Assembly: GCF_000515395.1 (NCBI RefSeq)
Contig: NZ_KI911782.1
Coordinates: 5,300,070-5,364,069, forward strand
DNA from: Jiangella gansuensis DSM 44835
GTDB taxonomy: Bacteria; Actinomycetota; Actinomycetes; Jiangellales; Jiangellaceae
Length of the DNA: 64,000 nucleotides
Direction: 5' to 3'
This document shows, one piece after another, positions 8,178 to 16,666 of the stretch. Below the pieces are notes generated by a model. The model was not told where the DNA came from and did not search any database. It saw only the letters and a program-made list of their open reading frames with translations. Each line of letters starts with the position of its first letter. Within the stretch, counting starts at the first letter, position 1. The position numbers were made by a program, and so were the translations under genes.

Positions 8178-9020
8178 TCAGCCGGTCCAGGTTCGCCCGG
8201 TGATGCGCTCGTACATGAAGCGATACCGGCGGGCCGCTTCCTCGACCACGTCGGCGGGGATCTCCGGACCGGGCGGCGTGCGGTCCCAGGTGCCGAGGTC
8301 GCTGGCCCAGTCGCGGACGTACTGCTTGTCGTAGCCGTACTGGCGGCCGCCGGGCTTCCAGTCCTCGACCCGCCAGTATCGAGACGAGTCGGAGGTGAGG
8401 ACCTCGTCGGCGAGCACGATGTCGCCGTCGGGGGTCAGGCCGAACTCGAACTTGGTGTCCACCAGGAGGACGCCACGCTCCTCGGCGATGGCGGCCGCCC
8501 GGGAGTACAGGTCGAGCGTCAACGTGCGCAGCCGTTCCGCGAGCTCGACACCGACCAGCGAACCCATCTCCTCGAAGCTGATGGGCTCGTCGTGGCCGTC
8601 TTCGGGCGCGACCTTGGTGGTGGGCGTGAACACCGGCTCGGGCAGCCGGTCGCCTTGGAGGAGGCCGGCGGGCAGGGCGACACCGGAGATGGCGCCGTCC
8701 TTCGAGTACGCCTCCCAGCCGAGGCCGGCGAGGTAGCCGCGGGCGATGCACTCGATCTGGACGATCTCGACCCGGCGGCAGCGGATGGCGCGGCCGGCCC
8801 ATTCGGCCGGGACGTCGGTGGCCGACACGACGTGGTTGGGCACGTCGGAGAGCTGGTCGAACCACCACAGTGACAGCGCGGTGAGCAGCTTCCCCTTGTC
8901 GGGGATCGGGGTCGGCAGCACGACGTCGTAGACCGACACCCGGTCGCTCGCTACCAGGATCAGCTCGTCGGGACCGTCCGCGTAGACGTCGCGCACCTTG
9001 CCTCGGTGTACCAGCTCCAC
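8178..9020 (-). CDS. purC: Phosphoribosylaminoimidazole-succinocarboxamide synthase (SAICAR synthetase)
   Basis: A 280-residue PurC. It joins CAIR and aspartate, using ATP, in step 8 of de novo purine synthesis in the cytoplasm. Signature segments are HRGKVRDVYADGPDELILVASDRVSVYDVVLPTPIPDKGK at the N-terminus, ECIARGYLAGLGWEAYSKDG, and LVDTKFEFGL with DEVLTSDSSRYW in the C-terminal half. The start is a GTG (9020). No ribosome binding site precedes it; a TAGAAC hexamer ends 6 nt before the GTG, fitting a leaderless transcript. Other pur genes are not seen nearby, so it is transcribed alone, convergent with the reductase gene at 7482. Confidence 0.97.
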   Translation of the reverse strand: MELVHRGKVRDVYADGPDELILVASDRVSVYDVVLPTPIPDKGKLLTALSLWWFDQLSDVPNHVVSATDVPAEWAGRAIRCRRVEIVQIECIARGYLAGLGWEAYSKDGAISGVALPAGLLQGDRLPEPVFTPTTKVAPEDGHDEPISFEEMGSLVGVELAERLRTLTLDLYSRAAAIAEERGVLLVDTKFEFGLTPDGDIVLADEVLTSDSSRYWRVEDWKPGGRQYGYDKQYVRDWASDLGTWDRTPPGPEIPADVVEEAARRYRFMYERITGRTWTG

Positions 9021-9067
9021 GCGACCGTTCTAGCACGTCCGGCGGTGGCGAGCGGCGGTCGTCCAGC

Positions 9068-10051
9068 TCACGGCACGACGACGACCTTGCCGCGCACCTG
9101 CCCGTTCCGCAGGGTCTGGATCGCCGCGGGAAGGTCCGCCAAGGGGAACGTCCGGTCGACCGCGGGTACGACGGTGCCGGCGGCCATCAGCTCGGCCAGG
9201 TGCCGCAGGTCTTCCGAGCGCTCAGCCGAGATCAGCGTGCCGAGGTGCTGACTGACGAACGGCGACAGCGCGATGGCGCGCAGCTGCCGGTCCATGCCCT
9301 GGATCCACCGGCCGCCGCCCTCGGAGCCGACGATGACCAGCCGCCCGTGCCGGTTGAGCACGCGCCGCAACCGCCGCAGCGGCCGATGCCCGGCGATGTC
9401 GACGATGACGTCGAACCTCCGCTCACCCGTGGTGACGTCCGTCCGCGTGTAGTCGACGACCTCGGTGGCGCCGAGCGACCGGACCAGGTCAGCCTTTCCG
9501 GCACTGCACACGCCGGTGACCTCCGCACCCATGGCGACGGCGAGCTGGACGGCGAACGACCCGACGCCGCCGCCGGCGCCGATCACCAGCACCCGCTGGC
9601 CGGCCTGCACCCGGCCCTTGTCGCGCAGCGCCTGCAAGGCCGCGCAGGCCGACGTCGGGACGGACGCCGCCTGCTCGAACGTCACGTCCGCCGGTTTCGG
9701 CACGACGGCGTCGGCCGCGGCCCGCGCGTACTCCGCGAAGGCTCCGTCGCAGGTGCCGAAGACCTCGTCGCCCGGGCGCAGCGTGGTCACGTCGCGGCCG
9801 ACCGCCTCGACTCGGCCGGCGACGTCGGCGCCCGGGACTCGGTTCTTCGGCCGGCGCACACCGAAGCCTCCCAGCCGAGCGAGGTAGGGCAGCCCGGTGA
9901 CGAGATGCCAGACGGCTTGGTCGACACCGGCGGCGTGGACCCTGATCAGGACGTCACCGGCGCCGATCTCGGGTGGGTCGATGTCGGCCAGCCGCAGCTG
10001 GGCGGGCGGGCCGTAGGTGTCGCGAATCATCGCCTTCATGGTTGGCCTCAT
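9068..10051 (-). CDS. NAD(P)-dependent quinone oxidoreductase-like protein (MDR family)
   Basis: A medium-chain dehydrogenase/reductase of about 327 residues without the catalytic zinc ligands, like quinone oxidoreductase and related NADPH-dependent reductases. Family marks are MKAMIRDTYGPPAQLRLADIDPP, VHAAGVDQAVWHLVTG, PGADVAGRVEAVG and the Rossmann motif VIGAGGGVGSFAVQLA. The ATG at 10051 overlaps the stop of the small membrane gene by 4 nt; an alternative ATG at 10039 (MKAM...) is preceded by GAGG and is the family's usual start, so the protein may be four residues shorter. It is the third gene of an operon led by an ArsR-like regulator. Confidence 0.88.
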   Translation of the reverse strand: MRPTMKAMIRDTYGPPAQLRLADIDPPEIGAGDVLIRVHAAGVDQAVWHLVTGLPYLARLGGFGVRRPKNRVPGADVAGRVEAVGRDVTTLRPGDEVFGTCDGAFAEYARAAADAVVPKPADVTFEQAASVPTSACAALQALRDKGRVQAGQRVLVIGAGGGVGSFAVQLAVAMGAEVTGVCSAGKADLVRSLGATEVVDYTRTDVTTGERRFDVIVDIAGHRPLRRLRRVLNRHGRLVIVGSEGGGRWIQGMDRQLRAIALSPFVSQHLGTLISAERSEDLRHLAELMAAGTVVPAVDRTFPLADLPAAIQTLRNGQVRGKVVVVP

Positions 10052-10326
10052 TCCACCGTGCGCAGGATCTGCTCGATGGCGGCGGTCCGCGAGCGTAGCT
10101 CGGCGACGTCGGCCGCGGCCCGCTGCTGCGCGTCGAGCGTGTTCGCCGCAAGCTGTTCGTAGCGGCCCACCAGTTGACGCAGGCTCTCCTCCTGCTGCGC
10201 CGTGACTCTCGTCTTGCGAAGGTCGAGGTAGGTGGCCGCGCCAGCAACGATCAGGAAGACGATCAGACCGAGCACCCCGAGCAGGGTGACGGCCTCGGGC
10301 CAGGACGTCTCGTCGCCGAAATTCAT
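10048..10326 (-). CDS. Small single-pass membrane protein of unknown function
   Basis: A 92-residue protein with one strongly hydrophobic segment (about residues 15-34, LLGVLGLIVFLIVAGAATYL) followed by a charged, probably helical tail rich in Gln, Glu, Arg and Ala (EESLRQLVGRYEQL, AADVAELRSRTAAIEQ). I do not recognise a family; the layout resembles small actinobacterial membrane proteins found beside ArsR-like regulators. Its ATG shares one base with the stop of the regulator gene upstream (TGATG), and its stop overlaps the next gene by 4 nt, so it is very probably cotranscribed and translationally coupled with both. Confidence 0.75.
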   Translation of the reverse strand: MNFGDETSWPEAVTLLGVLGLIVFLIVAGAATYLDLRKTRVTAQQEESLRQLVGRYEQLAANTLDAQQRAAADVAELRSRTAAIEQILRTVE

Positions 10327-10679
10327 CAGGTCTGCTCCTTGCGTGACGGGCCCTTGTTCGGGTCCGGGCTGGTGAGGGTCGCTACCGCGCGGCTGACCGC
10401 CGATGCGGTGAGACGCAAGTCGAAGTCGGTGACCTCGTAGTACTTCATGGCCTTGCCGTCGTCGGACAGCTCGAGGCTGCCCGTGACGAGGCCGGCCGCT
10501 TCGAGACGCTGCAGGTGCATGTGCAGCAGCGGACGGCTGACGCCGATCTCGCGAGCGAGGTGGCTGACATAGTCGCGGCCACCGGCCAGGGTGGCGACGA
10601 TGCGCAGCCGGATCGGGTTGGCCAGCGCGGCCAGCATCTCGACCAGCTGGTCACCGGTCACGCCATCCGCCACTGTCAT
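10326..10679 (-). CDS. ArsR-like winged-helix transcriptional regulator
   Basis: A 117-residue regulator with an ArsR-type helix-turn-helix: MLAALANPIRLRIVATLA, then DYVSHLAREIGVSRPLLHMHLQRLEAAGLV, then a wing-like region ending in KAMKYYEVTDF. No metal-binding ELCV-x-D motif is present, so it is not an obvious metal sensor. It is the first gene of a three-gene operon with a small membrane protein and a quinone oxidoreductase-like enzyme. An imperfectly spaced but exact 8-bp inverted repeat lies 10 bp upstream of the start and is probably its own operator. Confidence 0.88.
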   Translation of the reverse strand: MTVADGVTGDQLVEMLAALANPIRLRIVATLAGGRDYVSHLAREIGVSRPLLHMHLQRLEAAGLVTGSLELSDDGKAMKYYEVTDFDLRLTASAVSRAVATLTSPDPNKGPSRKEQT

Positions 10680-10688
10680 CGTTTCCCG

Positions 10689-10716
10689 TCATGCGTCAGT
10701 ATTTTCTTACGCATGA
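10689..10716 (-). promoter_or_regulatory. Probable operator of the ArsR-like regulator
   Basis: TCATGCGT (10689-10696) and ACGCATGA (10709-10716) form an exact 8-bp inverted repeat with a 12-nt AT-rich spacer. On the minus strand the spacer contains TAAGAA/AATACT, which could serve as a -10 box, so a dimer bound here would block the promoter of the gene starting at 10679. Confidence 0.65.
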
Positions 10717-10785
10717 AACCATAGCTTGACGAAATGGCAGCGACAAGCGCTGGTGAGCCGAATTCTCCGTCGGCCGGCGCCCGGC

Positions 10786-11556
10786 CTACGCGAGCGGCCG
10801 GCCGCGCACGTGCGCCACGACCAGCTCGGGCACCGAGGAGTCGCCACGGCCCGCGGCGCGAGCCGGGAAGTCGAACACGCCGATCATCAGCTGCATCGGG
10901 TAGTCCGGCGCCTGGTTCACCCGCCGCACCTCCGATCCGTCGACGGTGAACGTCACCGATCCCGGCCGCCAGTCGACGCCGTACGTGTGGAAGTCGGCGA
11001 CGTCGATGGCCAGTGGCACGGTGCGGAACTCCTCCATCAGCATCGGGTCACGGAACTGGTGCACCCCGATGCCCACCTGAGCCGCTCCGGGAGTCACCCC
11101 GGAGCCGAACACCTCGGCCACGCAGATCTCGCCGGACCGCTCCGGCCGGTCCTCGATGCCGCTCATCCAGAACGCGAACATCGACCGCTCGGTGACGGTG
11201 CCGCGCATGCGCACCTCGACCGTGCCGTAGTGCGGCGTGTAGCCCCACAGCGTCGGCTGCGCCTCACGGACCCGTAGATCATCACGGAACGGAAGCTGCC
11301 CGGCGGTGCTGCCGACCGGGCCGGAGAAGCTGCCGGTCTGGACGCACGAGACGCGCATCGGCTCCGGGTGCAGGTCGGCACACCACAGCGGCTGGGCACG
11401 CGGGATGGTCAGGTGCAGCTCTCCGTCGCGCACGGCCCAGGTGGCTGCCGAGGCGACCCGCGAGCTCCAGTGCGGCAGGTAGTACGGGAACCAGACGCCG
11501 GGATCGAGCGCGCTGCCGGCGAAGAACTCGTCGAGTCGCGTCCGCGACTGCTCCAT
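10786..11556 (-). CDS. Glycoside hydrolase family 16-like protein with altered catalytic motif
   Basis: A 256-residue protein with the concanavalin-like fold features of GH16 beta-glucanases: LDPGVWFPYYLPHWSS, GELHLTIP, HYGTVEVRMRG, MFAFWMSGIED, and near the end FHTYGVDWRPGSVTFTVDGSEVRRVNQAPDYPMQLMIGVFDFP. The catalytic site E-x-D-x-x-E appears as Glu143-Ile-Cys145-Val-Ala-Glu148: both glutamates remain but the central aspartate is Cys. No signal peptide is visible, unusual for a polysaccharidase. It may be an intracellular or non-hydrolytic relative. The ATG at 11556 follows GGGGTAGGA. It begins 7 nt after the stop of the HxlR regulator, so the two are probably one operon. Confidence 0.8.
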   Translation of the reverse strand: MEQSRTRLDEFFAGSALDPGVWFPYYLPHWSSRVASAATWAVRDGELHLTIPRAQPLWCADLHPEPMRVSCVQTGSFSGPVGSTAGQLPFRDDLRVREAQPTLWGYTPHYGTVEVRMRGTVTERSMFAFWMSGIEDRPERSGEICVAEVFGSGVTPGAAQVGIGVHQFRDPMLMEEFRTVPLAIDVADFHTYGVDWRPGSVTFTVDGSEVRRVNQAPDYPMQLMIGVFDFPARAAGRGDSSVPELVVAHVRGRPLA

Positions 11557-11563
11557 GGCCGTC

Positions 11564-12256
11564 CTACCCCGCGACGACGGCGGGTGGCCGTGGTACGCCG
11601 GCGAAGCCGGACAAGGTGAACCACTGTGGCAGCGCGCGGCACAGTCGCGGCGGTCCCGCGACCCGGATCCCACCCGACCGGACGGCTTCCTGCCAGCCGA
11701 TGTCGCCGCGCCAGACCTCGGTCATGCTGCGCAGGCCGGCGACGACGGTGACCGTCGCGGCGTGGCCGGGGTCCTCGTCACAGACGTCGGTCTCGTCGGG
11801 CGTGATGACCAGCCACCAGTCGCGGGCGCCGGCCGGCGCATCCGGGAATCGGAACCCGACCACCGTCCGCCCGGCCGGCACGGCGTCGCGGTCGATGTTG
11901 CGGTGCATGTCCCAGAGCAGCAGTTTGGGGTCCAGGTCATGGTCACCGAGCTCACCGATCCAGCGGATGCCCCAGGCGCCCAGCGCCTCGACGACGGGTC
12001 GCAGCTCGCGCCCGGCGCCGGTGAGGACGTACCGGACGTCGCCGGCCTCCACCCGCCGCTCCACGATGCCGGCCTGGACCAGCTGGTGCAACCGCCGCGA
12101 CAGCAACGTCGGCGACATGCGCGGCAGGCCGCGGCGCAACTCGTTGAAATGCTCCGACCCGATGACCAACTCGCGCACCACGAGGAGCGTCCAGCGCTCG
12201 TCGAAGAGTTCCATGGCCTTGGCCACGGGGCAGAACTGGTGGTACGGCGCCCCCAT
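11564..12256 (-). CDS. HxlR family transcriptional regulator with C-terminal SCP2-like domain
   Basis: A 230-residue protein. Residues 1-110 are an HxlR winged helix (FCPVAKAMELFDERWTLLVVRELVIG, FNELRRGLPRMSPTLLSRRLHQLVQAGIVERR, YVLTGAGRELRPVVEALGAWG). The remainder (about 130-225) looks like the SCP2/sterol-carrier-like domain often fused to actinobacterial HxlR proteins. The start at 12256 is chosen because TATGCT ends 6 nt before this ATG, the leaderless arrangement seen at many genes here; longer frames reach 12277 and 12337. It lies directly upstream of the GH16-like gene, which it probably regulates, and is divergent from the methyltransferase gene. Confidence 0.88.
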   Translation of the reverse strand: MGAPYHQFCPVAKAMELFDERWTLLVVRELVIGSEHFNELRRGLPRMSPTLLSRRLHQLVQAGIVERRVEAGDVRYVLTGAGRELRPVVEALGAWGIRWIGELGDHDLDPKLLLWDMHRNIDRDAVPAGRTVVGFRFPDAPAGARDWWLVITPDETDVCDEDPGHAATVTVVAGLRSMTEVWRGDIGWQEAVRSGGIRVAGPPRLCRALPQWFTLSGFAGVPRPPAVVAG

Positions 12257-12305
12257 TCCCGCAGCATAGAGCCGCATCAGCGGTGTGGCCAGGCTTCTGG
12301 GTCCC

Positions 12306-12322
12306 AGTACAGATCGTGTACT
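12306..12322. promoter_or_regulatory. Candidate HxlR operator in divergent promoter region
   Basis: AGTACA (12306-12311) and TGTACT (12317-12322) form an exact inverted repeat with a 5-nt spacer, between the HxlR gene (start 12256, minus) and the methyltransferase gene (start 12409, plus). A GTAC-containing dyad in this position fits an HxlR-type dimer site. The rest of 12257-12408 shows nothing else but the -10 hexamer of the HxlR gene and the GGGGGAG before 12409. Confidence 0.5.
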
Positions 12323-12408
12323 AGCCACCGGACCCACCCGCTCGTAGCGTCAGTGCCCAGACGGAGGCGACCGGCCGCCGTCTGGAACCACTCGGGGGGA
12401 GCACCACC

Positions 12409-13239
12409 ATGACCACGCACACCGACGCCGATCGGGCTCTGAAGGCGCGACACCGCCAGATCTGGGCCCTGGGCGACTACCCGGCCGTCGCCACCGACCT
12501 GATCCCGGAGCTGGGGCCGGTCCTCGTCGACGCCTGCGGTGTCCGTTCCGGCGACAGGGTCCTGGACGTCGCCGCAGGCACCGGCAACGCCGCCGTGCCC
12601 GCGGCCCAGACCGGCGCCAGGGTGGTCGCCAGCGACCTGACGCCCGAACTGCTGGAGATCGGCCGGGCCGCGGCAGAGCGGCAGGGCCTGACCCTGGAGT
12701 GGGACGAGGCGGACGCCGAGGCACTTCCTTACCGTGACGGCGAGTTCGACGTGGTGCTTTCCTGCGTCGGAGTGATGTTCACACCCCACCACCACGACGC
12801 CGCCCGCGAGCTGGTCCGCGTCTGCCGGCCCGGCGGGACGATCGGGCTGATCAGCTGGACCCCGGAAGGGTTCATCGGGCAGCTGTTCGCGACGATGAAG
12901 CCGTATCTGCCGTCGCCCCCGCCCGGCGTCCAGCCGCCGCCGCTGTGGGGCGACGAGGAACACGTCCGGTCGCTGCTCGGCGCCGAGGTCACCGACGTCA
13001 GCGTGAGCCGCCGCACCATCACCGTCGACCGGTTCGAGCGGCCCGAGGACTTCCGCGACTACTTCAAGGCCACCTACGGGCCCGTCATCGCGGCCTACCG
13101 CGGCATCGAAGCCGACCCCGAGCGGGTGGCGGCGCTGGACGACGACCTCGCCGCACTCGCCCGCCGCTTCGACCGCGGCACCGACGCCACCGTGCTGGAC
13201 TGGGAGTACCTGCTGGTCACGGCGCGGCGCGCCGCGTGA
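12409..13239 (+). CDS. Class I SAM-dependent methyltransferase
   Basis: A 276-residue Rossmann-fold methyltransferase. The SAM-binding motif I is VLDVAAGTGNAAVPAA (from residue 51), followed by the acidic VASDLTPELLEIGRAAAE, the motif region EWDEADAEALPYRDGEFDVVLSCVGVMFTPHHH, and VCRPGGTIGLISWTPEGF. It belongs to the UbiE/methyltransferase-11-like group; the substrate is not predictable. A GGGGGAG lies about 7 nt upstream of the ATG. It is divergent from the HxlR regulator and lies upstream of the large SARP-type regulator, with a 109-bp gap. Confidence 0.88.
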   Translation: MTTHTDADRALKARHRQIWALGDYPAVATDLIPELGPVLVDACGVRSGDRVLDVAAGTGNAAVPAAQTGARVVASDLTPELLEIGRAAAERQGLTLEWDEADAEALPYRDGEFDVVLSCVGVMFTPHHHDAARELVRVCRPGGTIGLISWTPEGFIGQLFATMKPYLPSPPPGVQPPPLWGDEEHVRSLLGAEVTDVSVSRRTITVDRFERPEDFRDYFKATYGPVIAAYRGIEADPERVAALDDDLAALARRFDRGTDATVLDWEYLLVTARRAA

Positions 13240-13348
13240 CACGGCGCGCTCCGGCATCGGCGCCCGACACGCGGGCGGGCCACGTCTCGTCGTGACCCTG
13301 CTCGGTCGCCGCCCGGTCACGCTGATCGGCGCGGCTATCTTGAGCACC

Positions 13349-16300
13349 ATGCGTTTCGGGATACTCGGCCCGCTCGCCGTCTGGACCGACGACGGCGAGC
13401 CGGTCACCGTCCCAGGACTCAAGGTCCGGGCGCTGCTGGCCGACCTCCTCGTGAACGCCGGCCGGCCGGTGTCCGTGGACCGGCTGGTCGAGGACCTGTG
13501 GGGTGACGCCGCACCGTCCAACCCGGCCGCCGCGCTGCACGTCCGCGTCTCCCAGCTGCGGCGAGCGCTCGACGACGCCGAGCCGGGTGCCCGCGAGCTC
13601 GTCGTCTCCCGCGCGCCGGGGTACGCGCTGGTGACGACCGCCGTCGACGCCGTCCGCTTCGGCGAGCTGGTCGGCCAGACCCGCGATGCCGCCGACCCGC
13701 GCAGCCGAGCCCGCCTGCTGGCCGACGCCCTCGGCAGCTGGCGCGGACCGGCCCTGGCCGACTTCGCCGACACCGAGTTCGCCGGTCCGGCCATCGCCCG
13801 GTGGGAAGAGCAGCGCCTGGTCGCGTTGGAGCTCCACGCCGACGCCCGCCTCGAGCTCGGTGATCACGACGCCCTCGCCGGCGAGCTGGCCGACCTGGTC
13901 CAGCAGCACCCGTTCCGCGAGAGTCTGCGGGCAGCGCACCTGCGCGCCCTCTATCGGGCCGGTCGGCAACGGGAGGCACTGGACAGCTACGACGACCTCC
14001 GGCGCCGGCTCGCCGACGAGCTGGGCCTGGACCCCGGTCCCGGCCTGGCCGCCCTGCGCCAGGCGATCCTCGAACAGGATCCGGCGCTGACGGCCCAGCC
14101 GGTGCGACCGCCCGGCCCCGCACGACGCGCAACCAATCTGAGCGAGCCGCCGGCGCTGATCGGCCGCGACGCCGCCCGCCGTTCGGTCTCCACCCTGGTG
14201 GAGACCGAACGGCTGGTGACGCTGACCGGACCGGGCGGCGTCGGCAAGACCAGGCTGGCGACGGCCGTCGCGCATCCCCTGGCGGGCGCGTACCCGGACG
14301 GCGCGTATCTCGTGGAGCTGGCCGCACTCGAACGCCCCCACCCCGACCGCGCCGTCGACGACCTCGCCGAGCTGGTTATGGCCACGCTCCACGTACACGA
14401 CGCCGCCGACACCGGCGGCCGGCCCACCTCGCCCGCGGACCGGCTCGCCGCCGTCCTCGAGAACCGGCAGCTGCTCCTGGTGATGGACAACTGCGAGCAC
14501 CTCGTCGCACCGGCAGCCACCCTGACCGACCGGCTGTTGCGGGCTGCGCCCGGGCTGCGGGTGCTGGCCACCAGCCGCGAGCCCCTGGGCCTCACCGGCG
14601 AGGTGGTGTGGGACGTCCCCACGCTCGACGTGCCGGCCGCGGAGGCCGATCTCGGGCAGCTGGCCGAATCGGACGCGGTGCGCCTGTTCGTCGCCCGCGC
14701 AGCCGCGGCGGCCCGCGGCTTCACGCTCGACGAGGAGTCCGGCCCGGCCGTCGCGCAGCTGTGCCGTCGGCTGGACGGCATCCCGCTGGCGCTCGAGCTG
14801 GCCGCCACCCGGGTTCGTACGCTCGGCGTCCACGGGCTGGTCGACCGGCTCCACGACCGCTTCCGGGCACTCGGCACCGGCCCTCGCGACGTTCCGGCCC
14901 GGCAGCGCACACTCACGGCCACCATCGACTGGAGCTGGCACCTGCTGGACCCACCGGACCAGGTGGTACTGCGGCGGCTGGCGGTCAGCGCCGACGGATG
15001 CACCCTGGCGGCCGCAGAAGCCGTCTGCGCCGACCCGGACACCGACGTGCTCGACGTGCTGGCCCGGCTGGTGGACCGCTCGCTGGTGGTGATGGACGAT
15101 CGCGGCGGCCACGGACCGCGATACCGGCTGCTGGAGTCTGTCGGTGCCTACGCCCTCAACCGGCTGCACGAGGCCGGTGAACACGCCCGGGTCCGGCTCC
15201 GGCACGCCGAGCACTACGCCGAGTTGGCCGCTCAGGCGGACGAGCACCTGCGCGGACCGCGGCAACGGGAATGGCTGCGCCGCCTCGACACCGAGTCGCC
15301 CAACCTGCGCTCCGCCCTGGACACCGCGGTCCGGCTGGGCGACGCCGAGCTGGCCCTGCGGCTGACCGGCGCGCTGACCTGGTACTGGTTCCTGCGCGGC
15401 CGACTCGGCGAGGCGCGCCGGGCGGTGGCGGCCGCACTGGCGGTCCCCGGCGACTCGCCGCCCGAGGTCCGCGGGCACGCACTGGCCTGGCACACCGGCC
15501 TCGGCATCCTGCAGGGCGACCACCGCGACTGGGCCGAGCGCTGCGAGGCCGCGCTGCGTCCGTTCGACGAGTCCACACACGCCGGCTGGGCCCGCGCCCG
15601 CGCGGAGTGGTTCCTCGCGTACGCCACGTTCGGCCTCGGGGACCTCGCCGTCACCGTGCCGATGGTGGACCGGGCGGCGAAGGCGTTCGAAGCCGCCGGC
15701 GACCGCTGGGGCGAGGCTGCGACGCTGGTCCTGCGCGCCGGCCTCGCGCACGTCCGCGGCGACCTCGCCACGCTCGACCACGACGCCGGCCGCGCTGCGG
15801 CCGTCTTCCGCGACCTGGGCGACCGCTGGGGCGCCCTGAACGCCACCGACTGGCTGATCGGACTGGCCGACATGACCGGCGACTACGACCGCGCCGCCCG
15901 GCTGGGCCACGACGGGCTGCCGCTCGCCGAGGAGCTCGGACTCTGGCCCGACGTGGCCGGCTTCCGGTCCTGGTTGGGCTGGATCGCGGTGCAGACCGGT
16001 GACAACGCCGTGGCCCGCGACCACTGTGAACAGGCCCTGCGGCTGGCGGCCGAGCACGGCATGCAGGCCGCGCAGGTGTTCGCCGGCCTCGGGCTGGCCT
16101 TCGCCGCCCGCCGGGCCGGCGACCTCGACGTCGCGCAGGAGCAGCTCGAGCAGCTGCGGCGGACCGGTGAGCAGCAGTCCGCGGAAGCCGGGACGGCGTA
16201 CTACCTGTCGATGGTGCTGAACGAGCTCGGCTACCTCGCCGCCCAGCGAGGTGACGGCGCCGCCGCGCTGGACCTGCACCTGCGGGCGTACGACCTCAGC

Positions 16301-16666
16301 TACGAGATGGCCGCCGGCCGCGACCTGTCCTTCGCTCTGGAGGGTGCCGCCGCCGCACTGGCCCTGACCGGCCGCGGACACGACGCGGCCGTGGTGCTCG
16401 GCGCGGCTGAGGTGTCACGCCGGGGGGCGGAGCTGCCGCCGTCGCCGGCAGAACGGCGGGAGCTGGACCGTGTCGTCGCGGCCGTCCGGGCGGTACAGGA
16501 CGAGGCGGCCTTCGCCGCCGCGTTCACGGACGGTGGCCGCCTCACCCTGGAGGCCGCCCGGGAGCTCGCCGGGCGGCCGTCCGCCGCGTGCCTCACTTCG
16601 GGGCGTAGACCAGGACGACGATGCCCGACGGGAACGGCTTCTGGTCGACCAGCTTCAGGTGGCTGA
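13349..16666 (+). CDS. AfsR/SARP family transcriptional regulator with BTAD, NTPase and TPR regions
   Basis: A protein of about 1105 residues. Order: OmpR-like winged helix (1-95, MRFGILGPLAVW to RAPGYAL), bacterial transcriptional activation domain (about 100-250), an STAND-type NTPase with Walker A GPGGVGKT near residue 295 and Walker B LLLVMDNCEH, then a long helical TPR-like region. Such proteins activate secondary-metabolism or adaptive genes. The ATG at 13349 is preferred over 13292: TATCTT ends 7 nt before it and RFGILGPL is the family N-terminus. The last 24 codons run through the 3' end of the convergent reductase gene (74-bp overlap), so the tail is probably adventitious. Confidence 0.9.
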   Translation: MRFGILGPLAVWTDDGEPVTVPGLKVRALLADLLVNAGRPVSVDRLVEDLWGDAAPSNPAAALHVRVSQLRRALDDAEPGARELVVSRAPGYALVTTAVDAVRFGELVGQTRDAADPRSRARLLADALGSWRGPALADFADTEFAGPAIARWEEQRLVALELHADARLELGDHDALAGELADLVQQHPFRESLRAAHLRALYRAGRQREALDSYDDLRRRLADELGLDPGPGLAALRQAILEQDPALTAQPVRPPGPARRATNLSEPPALIGRDAARRSVSTLVETERLVTLTGPGGVGKTRLATAVAHPLAGAYPDGAYLVELAALERPHPDRAVDDLAELVMATLHVHDAADTGGRPTSPADRLAAVLENRQLLLVMDNCEHLVAPAATLTDRLLRAAPGLRVLATSREPLGLTGEVVWDVPTLDVPAAEADLGQLAESDAVRLFVARAAAAARGFTLDEESGPAVAQLCRRLDGIPLALELAATRVRTLGVHGLVDRLHDRFRALGTGPRDVPARQRTLTATIDWSWHLLDPPDQVVLRRLAVSADGCTLAAAEAVCADPDTDVLDVLARLVDRSLVVMDDRGGHGPRYRLLESVGAYALNRLHEAGEHARVRLRHAEHYAELAAQADEHLRGPRQREWLRRLDTESPNLRSALDTAVRLGDAELALRLTGALTWYWFLRGRLGEARRAVAAALAVPGDSPPEVRGHALAWHTGLGILQGDHRDWAERCEAALRPFDESTHAGWARARAEWFLAYATFGLGDLAVTVPMVDRAAKAFEAAGDRWGEAATLVLRAGLAHVRGDLATLDHDAGRAAAVFRDLGDRWGALNATDWLIGLADMTGDYDRAARLGHDGLPLAEELGLWPDVAGFRSWLGWIAVQTGDNAVARDHCEQALRLAAEHGMQAAQVFAGLGLAFAARRAGDLDVAQEQLEQLRRTGEQQSAEAGTAYYLSMVLNELGYLAAQRGDGAAALDLHLRAYDLSYEMAAGRDLSFALEGAAAALALTGRGHDAAVVLGAAEVSRRGAELPPSPAERRELDRVVAAVRAVQDEAAFAAAFTDGGRLTLEAARELAGRPSAACLTSGRRPGRRCPTGTASGRPASGG

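Noticed and set aside
13240-13348. Additional small gene between methyltransferase and SARP regulator
   Set aside because: Only short shadows are open; the segment contains the SARP leaderless promoter hexamer and no ribosome binding site.
13217-16381. A very long minus-strand open frame (over 1000 codons) opposite the SARP regulator
   Set aside because: It is a GC-skew shadow: Gly/Gln/Arg/Val-rich without domains, while the plus strand encodes a clear BTAD/NTPase protein. The same applies to the plus-strand frames over topA (44847-47867) and over 19687-22392.
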